DNA of 64,000 nucleotides from Spelaeicoccus albus (GCF_013409065.1 NZ_JACBZP010000001.1:186001-250000), one strand, 5' to 3'; positions 9,459 to 18,031 are shown, counted from the first letter of the stretch. A program made the numbers and translations. Notes: generated by a model not told the origin, from the letters alone.

Positions 9459-9752
9459 TTCCGGGTGTCCGCTCCACGACGGACAGCCCAACCCGCGAAA
9501 TACCCACGCTGCCCACCACTCGCAACCTGTCCCTCCCGGGTGTCCATACCAGGACGGACAGCCCAACTTCGAAACCAGGCAGACCTCAGGCTCATCCACC
9601 GAACCCAGCCCGAAAGCCAAACGGCACCTCCCGGGTGTCCATACCAGGACGGACAGCCCAACTTCGAAACCAGGCAGACCTCAGGCTCACCCACCGAACC
9701 CAGCCCGAAAGCCAAACGGCACCTCCCGGGTGTCCATACCGGGACGGACAGG
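9459..9752. repeat. 95-bp tandem repeats upstream of the HNH gene
   Basis: Two nearly identical 95-bp units (9532-9626 and 9627-9721) are followed by a partial third (9722-9752). A diverged earlier copy of the core sits at about 9459-9492. Each unit begins with CCTCCCGGGTGTCCATACC and contains the interrupted inverted repeat TGTCC-N10-GGACA. No gene is supported in 9374-9802; open frames here are products of the repeat. Confidence 0.9.
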
Positions 9753-9802
9753 ACTACTTCAATTCCCGCGCGTTGGGGTCTGCCGGCGAATCCTTGTTCG
9801 CG

Positions 9803-10648
9803 TCAGGCGGCGTCCAGCTCGGCGACGGAAGCGGCGTCCAGCGTCAATTCGGCCGCGCCCATATTGTCCTCGAGGTGCGGGATCGACGCAGTGCCCGGAA
9901 TCGGAAGCACCATGGGCGAGCGCTGCAACAGCCAAGCGAGCGCCACCTGCGCGCGACTGGCCCCCAAACGAGTGGCAACGGCGTCCACCGCACTGCCGTC
10001 GTCCATCAGTTTTCCGCCGTCGATCGGCGCATAGGGGATGAACGCTATGTCGTTCTTCGTGCAGTAGTCGAGCACGTCGTCGGACTCGCGATCGGCCAGG
10101 TTGTAGCGATTCTGCACCGTGGCGACGGTGAAGTGCTCCCGAGCCGTCTCGATATCGTCGATCGACACCGCCGAAAGACCGAGTGCGCCGACTTTGCCTT
10201 CCTTTTGCAGCTCGGCCATGACGCCGAACTGCTCGGCGGCATCGATTGTCCTGTCGATGCGGTGCAGCTGGAATAGATCGAGTTTGTCCACTCCCAGCCG
10301 GCGCAGGCTGAGCTCGGCCTGCTGCCGCAAGTATTCGGGACGGCCGAGTGGGATCCATTTTCCGGGTCCGGTGCGCACCTGCCCGGCTTTGGTGGCAATA
10401 CGCAGTCCTTGCGGATACGGTTGCAGCGCTTCGGCAATGATCCTCTCGCTCACTTCGGGACCATACGAGTCGGCGGTGTCGATGAAGTCGATTCCAAGCT
10501 CGACGGCCCTGCGGACGACGGCCTTGGCCGAGTCGCGGTCGGCGGGCTCGCCCCAGATCCCCTCCCCCGTGATGCGCATGGCACCGAACCCGAGGCGGCG
10601 CGTCGTTCCGAGGTCTTTGACTGTGATGTTTCCGGCTTGATCGCTCAT
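9803..10648 (-). CDS. Aldo/keto reductase
   Basis: 281 residues, NAD(P)H-dependent oxidoreductase with a TIM-barrel fold. Visible signatures: GFGAMRITGEGIWG near the N-terminus, IDFIDTADSYGPEVSE with the catalytic Tyr and Asp (near 55-65), LDLFQLHRID, and the C-terminal LPIPGTASIPHLEDNM that binds the cofactor phosphate. It resembles the YdbC/pyridoxal-reductase-like bacterial branch; substrate not determinable. GGAGGTAG precedes the ATG by 4-5 bp. Confidence 0.93.
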   Translation of the reverse strand: MSDQAGNITVKDLGTTRRLGFGAMRITGEGIWGEPADRDSAKAVVRRAVELGIDFIDTADSYGPEVSERIIAEALQPYPQGLRIATKAGQVRTGPGKWIPLGRPEYLRQQAELSLRRLGVDKLDLFQLHRIDRTIDAAEQFGVMAELQKEGKVGALGLSAVSIDDIETAREHFTVATVQNRYNLADRESDDVLDYCTKNDIAFIPYAPIDGGKLMDDGSAVDAVATRLGASRAQVALAWLLQRSPMVLPIPGTASIPHLEDNMGAAELTLDAASVAELDAA

Positions 10649-10689
10649 ATCTACCTCCAGCCCTCAACACCGGAGAAATATTCCAGAGC

Positions 10690-11187
10690 CTACCGCTTGC
10701 CGCTTTCGGCATCGGAACGGCCGGCCGTCGACGACGCAATTCGCCTGGTTGGGATCTTGTAGAGCAGGAACTTGTACATGAAGTACCGGAACACGTTTCC
10801 AAGCGCGAGACCGACGAAGTTGGCCGAGACATTGTCGGCGAGCTTCGACGTCAACCCCATCATGTAGTGCGAGACGACAAGGCACAGGGCCGCAATGACG
10901 AACCCGCCGGCATTGATGAGGACGAACCAGAAAAGTTCCGCTGGAGCGGACTTCGCGGCGCCGTCCTTGAATGTCCAATACCGACTTCCGAGCCACGACA
11001 CGATTGTCGAGACCAGAACGGCAAAGACCTTGGCGCCGATCGGATTGTCGTCCATGATCGTGAACGCCAAGGCGTTGTAAACGGCAAGGTCGACAAAGAA
11101 TGCGACAGTGCCGACTGCTCCGAATTTCGCAAGTTCCGTGGCGAGCCGTCCGAGGGTGCCGTGTGTGGATTGGCGCCCTCGTGCCAT
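10690..11187 (-). CDS. GtrA-family membrane protein
   Basis: About 165 residues from the ATG at 11187, preceded by GGGAGG. A longer frame to 11349 exists but its first 54 residues do not look like the family. Four hydrophobic segments are expected (FGAVGTVAFFVDLAVYNAL, FAVLVSTIVSWLGSRYW, FWFVLINAGGFVIAALCLVV, VGLALGNVFRYFMYKFLLY). The central RYWTFKD matches the GtrA signature. Members are thought to flip polyprenyl-linked sugars for cell-envelope glycosylation. No glycosyltransferase is adjacent. Confidence 0.85.
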   Translation of the reverse strand: MARGRQSTHGTLGRLATELAKFGAVGTVAFFVDLAVYNALAFTIMDDNPIGAKVFAVLVSTIVSWLGSRYWTFKDGAAKSAPAELFWFVLINAGGFVIAALCLVVSHYMMGLTSKLADNVSANFVGLALGNVFRYFMYKFLLYKIPTRRIASSTAGRSDAESGKR

Positions 11188-11400
11188 CACAGCCCTCCCA
11201 TCGAGTCTCAGTTCGGCCGGCGCGATAGTACGCACCGGCGCAACCGTCTTATACAACATTGTTGTCCCAACGGCCCCTACTATCCAACCATGTTTTGCAG
11301 TCAGTGCAAGTTTACGCGGTGTGCACTTATTCACACTATGCAAAGTCACGACATCGACATGACCGACGGATGAACATTTGTTTCTTCATAACTTTTTCCA

Positions 11401-11430
11401 TGGACAATCCGTTCATCGACGGATTACAGT
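11401..11430 (+). promoter_or_regulatory. Promoter with embedded inverted repeat ahead of the HAD-phn operon
   Basis: TGGACA (11401-11406) and TACAGT (11425-11430) are spaced 18 bp, with the GTG start 6 bp after the -10, consistent with a leaderless transcript. Between them lies a perfect inverted repeat, AATCCGT (11406-11412) and ACGGATT (11419-11425), separated by 6 bp. Its place inside the promoter suggests a repressor site, most simply for the RpiR-type regulator at the operon's end. The rest of 11188-11400 is AT-richer with no supported gene. Confidence 0.5.
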
Positions 11431-11436
11431 AGCGAT

Positions 11437-12216
11437 GTGCCCTACGCCACACCGCTCCCCGATCGCGACCGCCCGCTTCTCATCCTCGATTTTGACGGGA
11501 CGGTCTGCATCGGCGATGGTCCGGTGTGGGCCTACGCGGACGCCGTCCTGCGCCGAGTCGACGGCGCCGACAAAGACGCCGCGATCCGAGCCCGGCTGGC
11601 CGAGTTCCTGGACGGCTGCACGGACGCTCCCCGCTATAAAGACGGCTATTCTGCGGTCGCCGAACTGACCGCCGACATCGTCGACGCCGATGACCGTCAA
11701 GAGGCCTATCGCGAAAGCCGTGCCGCGTTGGCCACCGGACTGTCGGCCGGAGTATCGGCGCCCGAAGGTCTGCACGAGTTCTTGACCGACGTCGGCGAGC
11801 TCGCCGACCGAGCGTTGGTGACGAACGCGCCGCTGGACGGCGTGAAAGAAACGCTCTCGTCGCTCGGGCTGACCGATGTCATCGACTCGATCCACCCGGA
11901 ATCACACAAGCCCGAGGGCCTGCCGGCACTGCTGTCGGAATTCGCCGGCGACCGAGACCCGGCCTTATTGATGAGCGTCGGCGACGTCTATGACAACGAC
12001 ATCGCGCCGGCGTATGCATTCGGTAGCGCGACGGCCTATATCGACCGCTGGAGTCACCACACCGGGCCGTCCCACCTGCACGCCGCCACATTCACCGATC
12101 TCTATCCGGCCATCCGGTCATGGGCCGAGCACCCGCTCGACTTCCAGTCCGTCGCCGCGAACTCGCACGCGCACACCCGGAATCCACCGAATCACTATCA
12201 AGGGAACCCGTCATGA
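11437..12216 (+). CDS. HAD-superfamily hydrolase (phosphatase)
   Basis: 259 residues. Motif I LLILDFDGTVCIGD (catalytic DxD) is near residue 15, a motif II-like VTNAPLDG is near 130 and a motif IV acidic region SVGDVYDNDIAPA is near 185. It is probably a small-molecule phosphatase. It starts at GTG without a Shine-Dalgarno, directly after a -10-like TACAGT. Its stop overlaps the next start (ATGA), making it the first gene of the phosphonate-type transporter operon. Dephosphorylating the imported compound is a reasonable inference. Confidence 0.8.
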   Translation: MPYATPLPDRDRPLLILDFDGTVCIGDGPVWAYADAVLRRVDGADKDAAIRARLAEFLDGCTDAPRYKDGYSAVAELTADIVDADDRQEAYRESRAALATGLSAGVSAPEGLHEFLTDVGELADRALVTNAPLDGVKETLSSLGLTDVIDSIHPESHKPEGLPALLSEFAGDRDPALLMSVGDVYDNDIAPAYAFGSATAYIDRWSHHTGPSHLHAATFTDLYPAIRSWAEHPLDFQSVAANSHAHTRNPPNHYQGNPS

Positions 12217-13235
12217 AATCGTCCCGAATCGCCGTGGCCGGTCTGGCCGTCGTCAGTCTGGCGGCAAGTCTCACTCTCACCGGATGCGGTGCCCGTGAAA
12301 CGTCCGATGCGTCAGCCACCGGGGCCTCCTCGAAGGTATGCACCGGTAGCAGCGACAAATCGGCCAAAGACCCGAAGAAGCTCACGCTTGCTCTCGTGCC
12401 CTCGGGGGACGCCAAAAAGCTTGTCCAAACCGTCAAGCCGTTGGAAAAGGCGCTCACGAAGCGCTTGGGGATCCCGGTACACGGCGTCATCACGCAGGAC
12501 TACCAAGCCGCAGTCGAAGCGATCGGTGCCGGCCAGGCTCAGATCGGCATGCTGCCGTCGCTCCAAATGAGCCAGGCGTGCGATAAATACGGCGCGGTCC
12601 CCTCGCTGCAGACGGTGCGGAACGGGAAAACGAGCTATGCCGCCCAGTTCTTCACCAACAAGCCCAAGAAGTACTGCGACGACACCCCGAAGAAGGGCCC
12701 GAACGGCTTGATGTACTGCAACGGGACGGCGAGCGGCAACGGCCCGGCAGGCCTCGATTCGCTGACCAAAATGAAGGGTGCGAAGGTCTCCCTCCTCCAG
12801 GCCGCCTCGCCGGCCGGCTACATCTTCCCGGTCGCCGCCATGAAGAAGGCCGGACTCGATGTGAAGAAGGACATCGACACGGTCCAGGTCACCGCCAACG
12901 ATGCCTCCGTGCTCGCCGTCTACAAGGGTGACGCCGAAGTCGGCACTTCCTACTGGGATGCCCGCGAGGTGGTGAAGCCGGATACTCCCGACGTCGGCAA
13001 GAAGGTTGTCGTGTTCGCCCTGACCAAGGAAGTCCCCAATGACGGCGTCTCGATCACCTCGAAGTTGTCACCGTCCTGGCAACAGAAGATCTCGAAAGCC
13101 ATGCTGGACTATTCCACAACGAAAGCCGGCGTGAAGGCGCTGACGGCCATCTATCAGATCACCGGGCTGAAGAAGGCCGATCCGAAGGCGCTGAAGCAAA
13201 CTCAAGACACAGCCAAGTCCATCGGCCTCGGCTGA
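12213..13235 (+). CDS. phnD: Phosphonate/phosphite-type ABC substrate-binding lipoprotein (PhnD-like)
   Basis: 340 residues. Lipoprotein signal ends LTLTGC with lipidated Cys25. The mature protein has the PhnD-like opening LALVPSGDAKKL, then VHGVITQDYQAAVEAIGAGQ and IGMLPSLQM, and later VSLLQAASPAGYIFP, DVKKDI and GTSYWDAREVV. It captures a phosphonate, phosphite or related phosphate-containing ligand outside the cell. AGGGAA precedes the ATG, which overlaps the HAD stop; the longer upstream frame is not the start. Confidence 0.9.
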   Translation: MKSSRIAVAGLAVVSLAASLTLTGCGARETSDASATGASSKVCTGSSDKSAKDPKKLTLALVPSGDAKKLVQTVKPLEKALTKRLGIPVHGVITQDYQAAVEAIGAGQAQIGMLPSLQMSQACDKYGAVPSLQTVRNGKTSYAAQFFTNKPKKYCDDTPKKGPNGLMYCNGTASGNGPAGLDSLTKMKGAKVSLLQAASPAGYIFPVAAMKKAGLDVKKDIDTVQVTANDASVLAVYKGDAEVGTSYWDAREVVKPDTPDVGKKVVVFALTKEVPNDGVSITSKLSPSWQQKISKAMLDYSTTKAGVKALTAIYQITGLKKADPKALKQTQDTAKSIGLG

Positions 13236-13245
13236 GGGCATCGTC

Positions 13246-14061
13246 ATGACCCAGCCAGATATCCGCTTCGACCATGTCGGAGTGACCTACCCGAACGGCT
13301 TCTCCGGCCTGCGCGACATCACCGTCGACATCCCGGCCGGACAAATGATCGGCGTGGTCGGGCTCTCCGGTGCGGGCAAGTCCACTTTCGTTCGCAGCAT
13401 CAACGGCCTTGTCCCGATCACGGACGGCGACATCACGGTGGGTGACAAGTCCCTCCGGGACCTCTCGGGCCGGCGCTTGCGCGAGCTCCGCTCCGGGGTC
13501 GGCATGGTGTTCCAGGGGTTCAACCTCGTCGGGCGCGCGACTGTGTTGAGCAACGTGTTGATGGGCAGGCTCTACCACACGTCGGTGTGGCGCACGCTGC
13601 TCGGCGCATGGAAGAAGGACGACGTCAACCTGGCTCTCGACGCGCTGGCCCGCGTCGAGATTCTGCCCAAAGCGTACGCGCGCGCCTCCGACCTCTCCGG
13701 CGGCCAACAACAGCGCGTGGGAATTGCCCGCACGCTGGCGCAGCGCCCGCAGATCATTCTTGCCGATGAGCCGGTCGCCTCGCTGGATCCGCCTACCTCG
13801 CACGTCGTGATGCGCGATTTGCAAAAGATCAACGCCGAACTCGGCATCACCGTGATCACCAATCTGCACTTTCTGGATCTGGCGCGCCGGTACAGCGACC
13901 GGCTGATCGGTCTGCGGTCCGGCGAGATCGTGTTTGACGGCACCCCGGCAGACGCAGACGACGCCGCCTTCGAAAGCATCTACGGGCGTTCTCTGACCGC
14001 GGACGACGTTCTCGACGCGCCCGGCCATGCGGCAGGGGCGCATTTGGGCCCGGCGTCATGA
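13246..14061 (+). CDS. phnC: Phosphonate-type ABC transporter ATPase (PhnC-like)
   Basis: 271 residues. Walker A GLSGAGKST (near 38-46), Q-loop GMVFQGFNLV, signature LSGGQQQRVGIARTLAQ, Walker B IILADEPVASLD and a switch His in VITNLHFLDLAR. It energises uptake with the two following permeases. It lies 10 bp after phnD and overlaps the next gene by 4 bp (ATGA). Confidence 0.93.
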   Translation: MTQPDIRFDHVGVTYPNGFSGLRDITVDIPAGQMIGVVGLSGAGKSTFVRSINGLVPITDGDITVGDKSLRDLSGRRLRELRSGVGMVFQGFNLVGRATVLSNVLMGRLYHTSVWRTLLGAWKKDDVNLALDALARVEILPKAYARASDLSGGQQQRVGIARTLAQRPQIILADEPVASLDPPTSHVVMRDLQKINAELGITVITNLHFLDLARRYSDRLIGLRSGEIVFDGTPADADDAAFESIYGRSLTADDVLDAPGHAAGAHLGPAS

Positions 14062-14855
14062 GCACGGCCGCGAAATCGGCTCCCCCGGCCAAGCCGCCGA
14101 CACGGTGGAAAACCGCGGCGGTCCTGATAGTCATTGCCGGCATCACCGTCTGGTCGGCATTCGGCGTCCACGTGGATTTCGCAGCAATCGTCGACAACTG
14201 GAACAACGCCAGCGCCACTATCGCCAGCCTGCTGCAGCCCGATTACTGGTTCATCCCGGGAACCGGCCAAGCAGTGCTCGAGACAGTGCAAATGGCAGTC
14301 ATTGCAACTGCCGTGAGCGCAGCCATCTCGCTGCCCGTGGCATTCCTCGCCTCGCGAAGCACGAACCCGAACAACTCGTTGCTTGCCGCAGTCCGGTTCA
14401 TCATGAACATCGTTCGCTCCGTGCCCGATCTCCTGTACGCCGCAGTGCTCGTCAGCGTGGTCGGTACGGGCGCGATCTCCGGCATCTTTGCGCTGATCCT
14501 GTTCGACTTCGGCATCATCGTGAAGCTGGTCTCCGAAGCGATCGATGGGCTGGACGTCGGCCCGCAAGAAGCCGCGCTTTCGGCCGGCGGCAGCTGGTTC
14601 AAGGCCGACCGGGTCGCCATGCTGCCGCAGGTGATGCCGTCGTTCACGTCCCAGGTGCTCTACACGTTCGAGCTCAACATCCGAGCGTCGACGGTGATCG
14701 GCCTGGTTGGCGCGGGCGGACTCGGCATGCTCATCGACCGAGTCCGCACGTTCTACCGCTACCACGACCTCAGCCTGATCATCTTGGAGATCCTGGTGAT
14801 AGTCGTCGTCATCGAGTTCGCCTCGTCACTGCTGCGCAAGAGGTTGGCCCGATGA
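14058..14855 (+). CDS. phnE: Phosphonate-type ABC permease 1 (PhnE-like)
   Basis: 265 residues, about six hydrophobic segments. The cytoplasmic coupling region for the ATPase is EAIDGLDVGPQEAALSAGGS, and the C-terminal TVIGLVGAGGLGMLIDRVR matches the PhnE signature. Start ATG overlaps the phnC stop. It forms a permease pair with the next gene. Confidence 0.92.
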   Translation: MSTAAKSAPPAKPPTRWKTAAVLIVIAGITVWSAFGVHVDFAAIVDNWNNASATIASLLQPDYWFIPGTGQAVLETVQMAVIATAVSAAISLPVAFLASRSTNPNNSLLAAVRFIMNIVRSVPDLLYAAVLVSVVGTGAISGIFALILFDFGIIVKLVSEAIDGLDVGPQEAALSAGGSWFKADRVAMLPQVMPSFTSQVLYTFELNIRASTVIGLVGAGGLGMLIDRVRTFYRYHDLSLIILEILVIVVVIEFASSLLRKRLAR

Positions 14856-15757
14856 GCGCCGTCACGCGTCAAGCGCCGCAGGCGGCGCCGCCGGGCCCGG
14901 CCGGCCCCGGTCGTCGACCCCGCCGGGTCGCCGCCAAGATCGTCTGGCTCGTCATCACGGCACTGGTCGTCGCCGCGGTCTGGAGCGTCGACATCAAATG
15001 GTCGGAGCTTGCCGATTTTCCGGCGAACCTGTGGAAATATCTGACGCTCATGTTCGGCCCGCCCGACCTCGGCAAACTGCCGGAGGCGTTCAGCGCGACG
15101 ATCTTGTCCGTGCAAATGGCGTGGCTGGGCACGGTGATCGGCATCATCGTGTCGTTCCCCTTGAGTTTCCTGGCGGCGCGCGGCGTCGCTCCGGCGGCCG
15201 TCCGGTGGCCGATGCGCGGGCTCTTTGCGCTGATCCGCGCAGTGCCCGAAGTGGTGATCGCCGTGCTCATCCTGTCCGTGACCGGGCTGACGGCGTTCAC
15301 CGGCGCGTTGGCGCTCGCGGTCGGCTCGATCGGCACGCTCGGCAAATGGGGGTATGAGAGCTTTGAATCGATAGATTCCGGCCCTCTCGAGGCCACCGCC
15401 TCGGTCGGCGGCAGTCCCGTCGCACAAATGCGATGGGGCGTGTGGCCGCAAGCACAGCCGGAGGTCTTCGCGTTCTGGCTGTACAGGTTCGAGATCAATG
15501 TGCGTGCGTCGGCCATTCTCGGCCTGATCGGCGCCGGCGGTATCGGCAAGATGCTGACCGACAATGTGCAGTACCGGATCTGGGACGGCGTCGGCATGCT
15601 CCTCATCGTCGTCATCGTCGTGACGATGGCGATCGACCAACTCTCGGGGATGGTGCGCCATCGCATCATTGACGGCACCTGGAAACTGCCGTTGCTCGGA
15701 CGCCGCTCGCCCACTCCCGAGGCCAAAGACACGATGGTAGTTTCCGATAATGACTGA
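14852..15757 (+). CDS. phnE: Phosphonate-type ABC permease 2 (PhnE-like)
   Basis: 301 residues from the ATG at 14852, which overlaps the preceding stop. A Pro/Ala/Arg-rich head (1-28) precedes the transmembrane part. PhnE signatures: ESFESIDSGPLEATASVGGS and ILGLIGAGGIGKMLTDNVQY. Two dissimilar PhnE copies are common in such operons. It overlaps the downstream regulator by 8 bp, so regulator synthesis is coupled to the transporter. Confidence 0.92.
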   Translation: MSAVTRQAPQAAPPGPAGPGRRPRRVAAKIVWLVITALVVAAVWSVDIKWSELADFPANLWKYLTLMFGPPDLGKLPEAFSATILSVQMAWLGTVIGIIVSFPLSFLAARGVAPAAVRWPMRGLFALIRAVPEVVIAVLILSVTGLTAFTGALALAVGSIGTLGKWGYESFESIDSGPLEATASVGGSPVAQMRWGVWPQAQPEVFAFWLYRFEINVRASAILGLIGAGGIGKMLTDNVQYRIWDGVGMLLIVVIVVTMAIDQLSGMVRHRIIDGTWKLPLLGRRSPTPEAKDTMVVSDND

Positions 15758-16619
15758 ACGCTCACATCCGCGGCCGGGCGGCGTGATTGCCGCCATCCGC
15801 TCGCAAGCACCCTCGTTGCTGCCGGCCGAACAGGCTGTGGCCGGCGTCCTGCTGGGCCGCAGCTCCGACATCGTCGAGATGACGTCGACCCAGGTCGCCG
15901 ACCTGGCCGGCGCCTCGAGGGCCACGGTCGTGCGCACCTGCCAGGCGCTCGGGTTCTCCGGCTACCAGCAGTTGCGGGTGATGTTGGCCCGAGACGCGGC
16001 GTTCACCGTTCCGGCCGGGGCCGCGGACGGCGACGGCGAGGGCCCCGGCGCGATAGTTGCCCGAACGTTTTCTCAGGTCGGGTCCGCGGTCGACGCCATG
16101 ACTGCGATCCTCGATCCGGACGCCGTCGCCGCAGCCGTGGCACTGTTGGCGAGCGCTCGCCGGGTCGTCGTCGTCGGCAACGGCCTGTCCGCCACGCTGG
16201 CAGCCGATGCAGCAGGCAGGCTGACGTCGATCGGACGGGACGCGCAGGCTCCGAGCGATGCGATTGCTCAACAGGTCGCGGCCAGGCTACTGGGCACGGG
16301 CGATCTACTCCTGGTCATCAGCGGGAGCGGATCGTCGACCCTGTCCCTGCAATCCGTGCGGGCAGCGGCTTCGGCGGGCGCCGGGGTGGTGGCCGTCACG
16401 GCGTTCTCGCACTCGCCGATCGCCACGGCAGCCGATATCGCCTTGATTGTCGGCATGCCCGATTTGTCGTTCGCCAGCGAGTTGACGGCAACGACACGGA
16501 TCCCGCAGGCCATCCTCATCGAGGGGCTCATTGCGGCGACCACGCACGACCTCGGGGACGACGCGGCCCGGGCCAAGGCGATCGCGCTCGAAGTCGTCGG
16601 CGATAGTCTGGCCGAATGA
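15750..16619 (+). CDS. MurR/RpiR-family transcriptional regulator with SIS domain
   Basis: 289 residues. N-terminal HTH (about 15-85): LPAEQAVAGVLLGR, then VADLAGASRATVVRTCQALG. The C-terminal SIS sugar-phosphate-binding domain (about 125-260) has VVVVGNGLSATLAADAA and LLVISGSGSSTLS. The family usually senses phosphorylated sugars. Here it ends a phosphonate-type uptake operon, so the imported compound or its product may be a phosphorylated sugar-like molecule (inference). The gene end carries a 14-bp tandem duplication. Confidence 0.9.
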   Translation: MTERSHPRPGGVIAAIRSQAPSLLPAEQAVAGVLLGRSSDIVEMTSTQVADLAGASRATVVRTCQALGFSGYQQLRVMLARDAAFTVPAGAADGDGEGPGAIVARTFSQVGSAVDAMTAILDPDAVAAAVALLASARRVVVVGNGLSATLAADAAGRLTSIGRDAQAPSDAIAQQVAARLLGTGDLLLVISGSGSSTLSLQSVRAAASAGAGVVAVTAFSHSPIATAADIALIVGMPDLSFASELTATTRIPQAILIEGLIAATTHDLGDDAARAKAIALEVVGDSLAE

Positions 16620-16632
16620 GTCTGGCCGAATG
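16605..16632 (+). repeat. 14-bp tandem duplication at the rpiR-like gene end
   Basis: AGTCTGGCCGAATG occurs twice head to tail (16605-16618 and 16619-16632), the first copy carrying the TG of the TGA stop. It looks like a recent slippage event; losing one copy would extend the reading frame. Confidence 0.85.
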
Positions 16633-16741
16633 GACGCGGGAGCATGCGAGCGCCTATCCGGCGGTCACGGGTACGCGCTACGATCATCGGTAGGCGGCCA
16701 GCGTTCGCCCCAGCACCTGTCACCTTCAGATTGGACGTCAC

Positions 16742-17167
16742 ATGAAACTCAGCCATCTGCCACTCCGTCTGGCCTCGGGCGCTTTTATCCTCAACTCCGG
16801 CGTCGGCAAGCTTTCCGCCGACGAGGGCACCGCCGCGTGGCTGCAAGAAAGTGCGACGCGCGTCCTCCCGCGACTCGGCGATCTCCCGGCCGAACAGTTC
16901 GCCAAACTGCTCGCCGCCGGTGAGATCACCCTGGGGTCCACGCTGATTGCCCCGTTCATCCCCAGCCGGCTGGCGGGCCTCGGCTTGGCGGCATTTTCCG
17001 GCTGCCTGCTGACCATGTATTTCCGGACGCCGGAGGCCACTCAAGAAGACGGCATCCGGCCGTCGGCCAGCGGAACGGCACTGGCCAAGGATTCGTGGCT
17101 GGTCGCCATCGCATTGGCCCTGCTCATCGACGGCAGCGGCAAGAAGAAGAAAAAGAAGAAGAACTAA
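16742..17167 (+). CDS. DoxX-like small membrane protein
   Basis: 141 residues with hydrophobic segments near 5-20, 55-75, 78-95 and 115-130, and the DoxX-like opening LRLASGAFILNSGVGKL. It ends in a tail of seven lysines and Asn, probably cytoplasmic. A TACGAT -10-like hexamer lies at 16679-16684. Its stop overlaps the convergent hydrolase stop by 4 bp. Function unknown; DoxX-like proteins are often linked to redox or thiol stress. Confidence 0.75.
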   Translation: MKLSHLPLRLASGAFILNSGVGKLSADEGTAAWLQESATRVLPRLGDLPAEQFAKLLAAGEITLGSTLIAPFIPSRLAGLGLAAFSGCLLTMYFRTPEATQEDGIRPSASGTALAKDSWLVAIALALLIDGSGKKKKKKKN

Positions 17168-17892
17168 ATAGCCGTGCCGAGGAAGTCCAGCGTTCGCCGC
17201 CATGCGTCGTTCGCGGCTTCCTCGGCGTACGCGTGCCGGTTCGTGTCGTTGAAGAACGCGTGCCCGGCCCCCGGGTACGTGTGGGCTCTGAAGTCGACGC
17301 CGGCGGCGTGCATCGAATCGGTCAGCTCGGGCAGTGACGCCATCAGATTTGCGTCGTCCTCGCCGTAGAACGCCAGCACGGGGCACTTGATTGCCCCAAG
17401 TTCATCGCGGCCGTAATCCGCATGCCCGTAGTACGGCACCGCGGCGCGCAATCGCGGCTCGGCCACGGCCAGCGCAAACGCGTACGTGCCGCCGAAACAA
17501 TAGCCGACCACGCCAACGCGTCCGCCCGTCTCGGAGAGCCCGGCCAAATGGTCGAAGGCCTGCTGGACCCGTTCGGTCGTCTGCCTGCCGAACTCGGGCG
17601 ACTGCATGGGAGCCATCAATTGACGCAGGCGCGGCTGGGCGGCGTTGCGCTTTTCCGGATCGAACAGATCGGCCTGCAATTCGGCCGCCTCGGCCGGGTC
17701 GATACCCACACCGCTCAACAGGTCCGGCGCCAGCGTCACATACCCTTCGGCAGCGAACCGGCCGGCGACATCCTTGATGTGATCGGTCAGTCCCCAGACC
17801 TCATGAATCACCACGAGACCGCCCTTTGGCGTCCCCGTGGCCGCCGTGAAAAATCCAGTCTGACCGTCACCGTATTCGACATTTAATCCCAT
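17164..17892 (-). CDS. Dienelactone hydrolase family protein
   Basis: 242-residue alpha/beta hydrolase. The Cys-Asp-His triad typical of dienelactone hydrolase is visible: nucleophile in GVVGYCFGGTYAF (near 130), Asp in FYGEDDANL (near 182) and His in YPGAGHAFF (near 213). EVWGL near residue 30 matches the substrate-site glutamate region. Classical members open dienelactone in chloroaromatic breakdown, but many genomic copies have unknown ester substrates. No catabolic neighbours. Confidence 0.9.
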   Translation of the reverse strand: MGLNVEYGDGQTGFFTAATGTPKGGLVVIHEVWGLTDHIKDVAGRFAAEGYVTLAPDLLSGVGIDPAEAAELQADLFDPEKRNAAQPRLRQLMAPMQSPEFGRQTTERVQQAFDHLAGLSETGGRVGVVGYCFGGTYAFALAVAEPRLRAAVPYYGHADYGRDELGAIKCPVLAFYGEDDANLMASLPELTDSMHAAGVDFRAHTYPGAGHAFFNDTNRHAYAEEAANDAWRRTLDFLGTAI

Positions 17893-18009
17893 AGTGGAAC
17901 TCTACGTCTGGCTCGGCGACGTCGACCGGCTGGACCAATACGTCGTCCATGGTCGACGAAGCCGGTGGGCGGCAGGAACCGACCCGGATCCCGGTCAAGT
18001 TTGCCTGTT

Positions 18010-18031
18010 GTTCACCTTGACGTCACCCTCC
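18010..18031 (+). promoter_or_regulatory. PHO box (PhoP-type operator) upstream of pit
   Basis: Two direct 11-bp units, GTTCACCTTGA (18010-18020) and CGTCACCCTCC (18021-18031), match the GTTCACC repeat recognised by actinobacterial PhoP. A third weaker unit may follow. The site lies 64 bp before the phosphate transporter start, in the otherwise empty 17893-18094 gap, and implies control by phosphate supply. Confidence 0.65.

Noticed and set aside
9252-10276. Plus-strand frames through the 95-bp repeats that give repeated peptides
   Set aside because: The peptide repeat only mirrors the DNA repeat; the frames also cross into antisense of the aldo/keto reductase.
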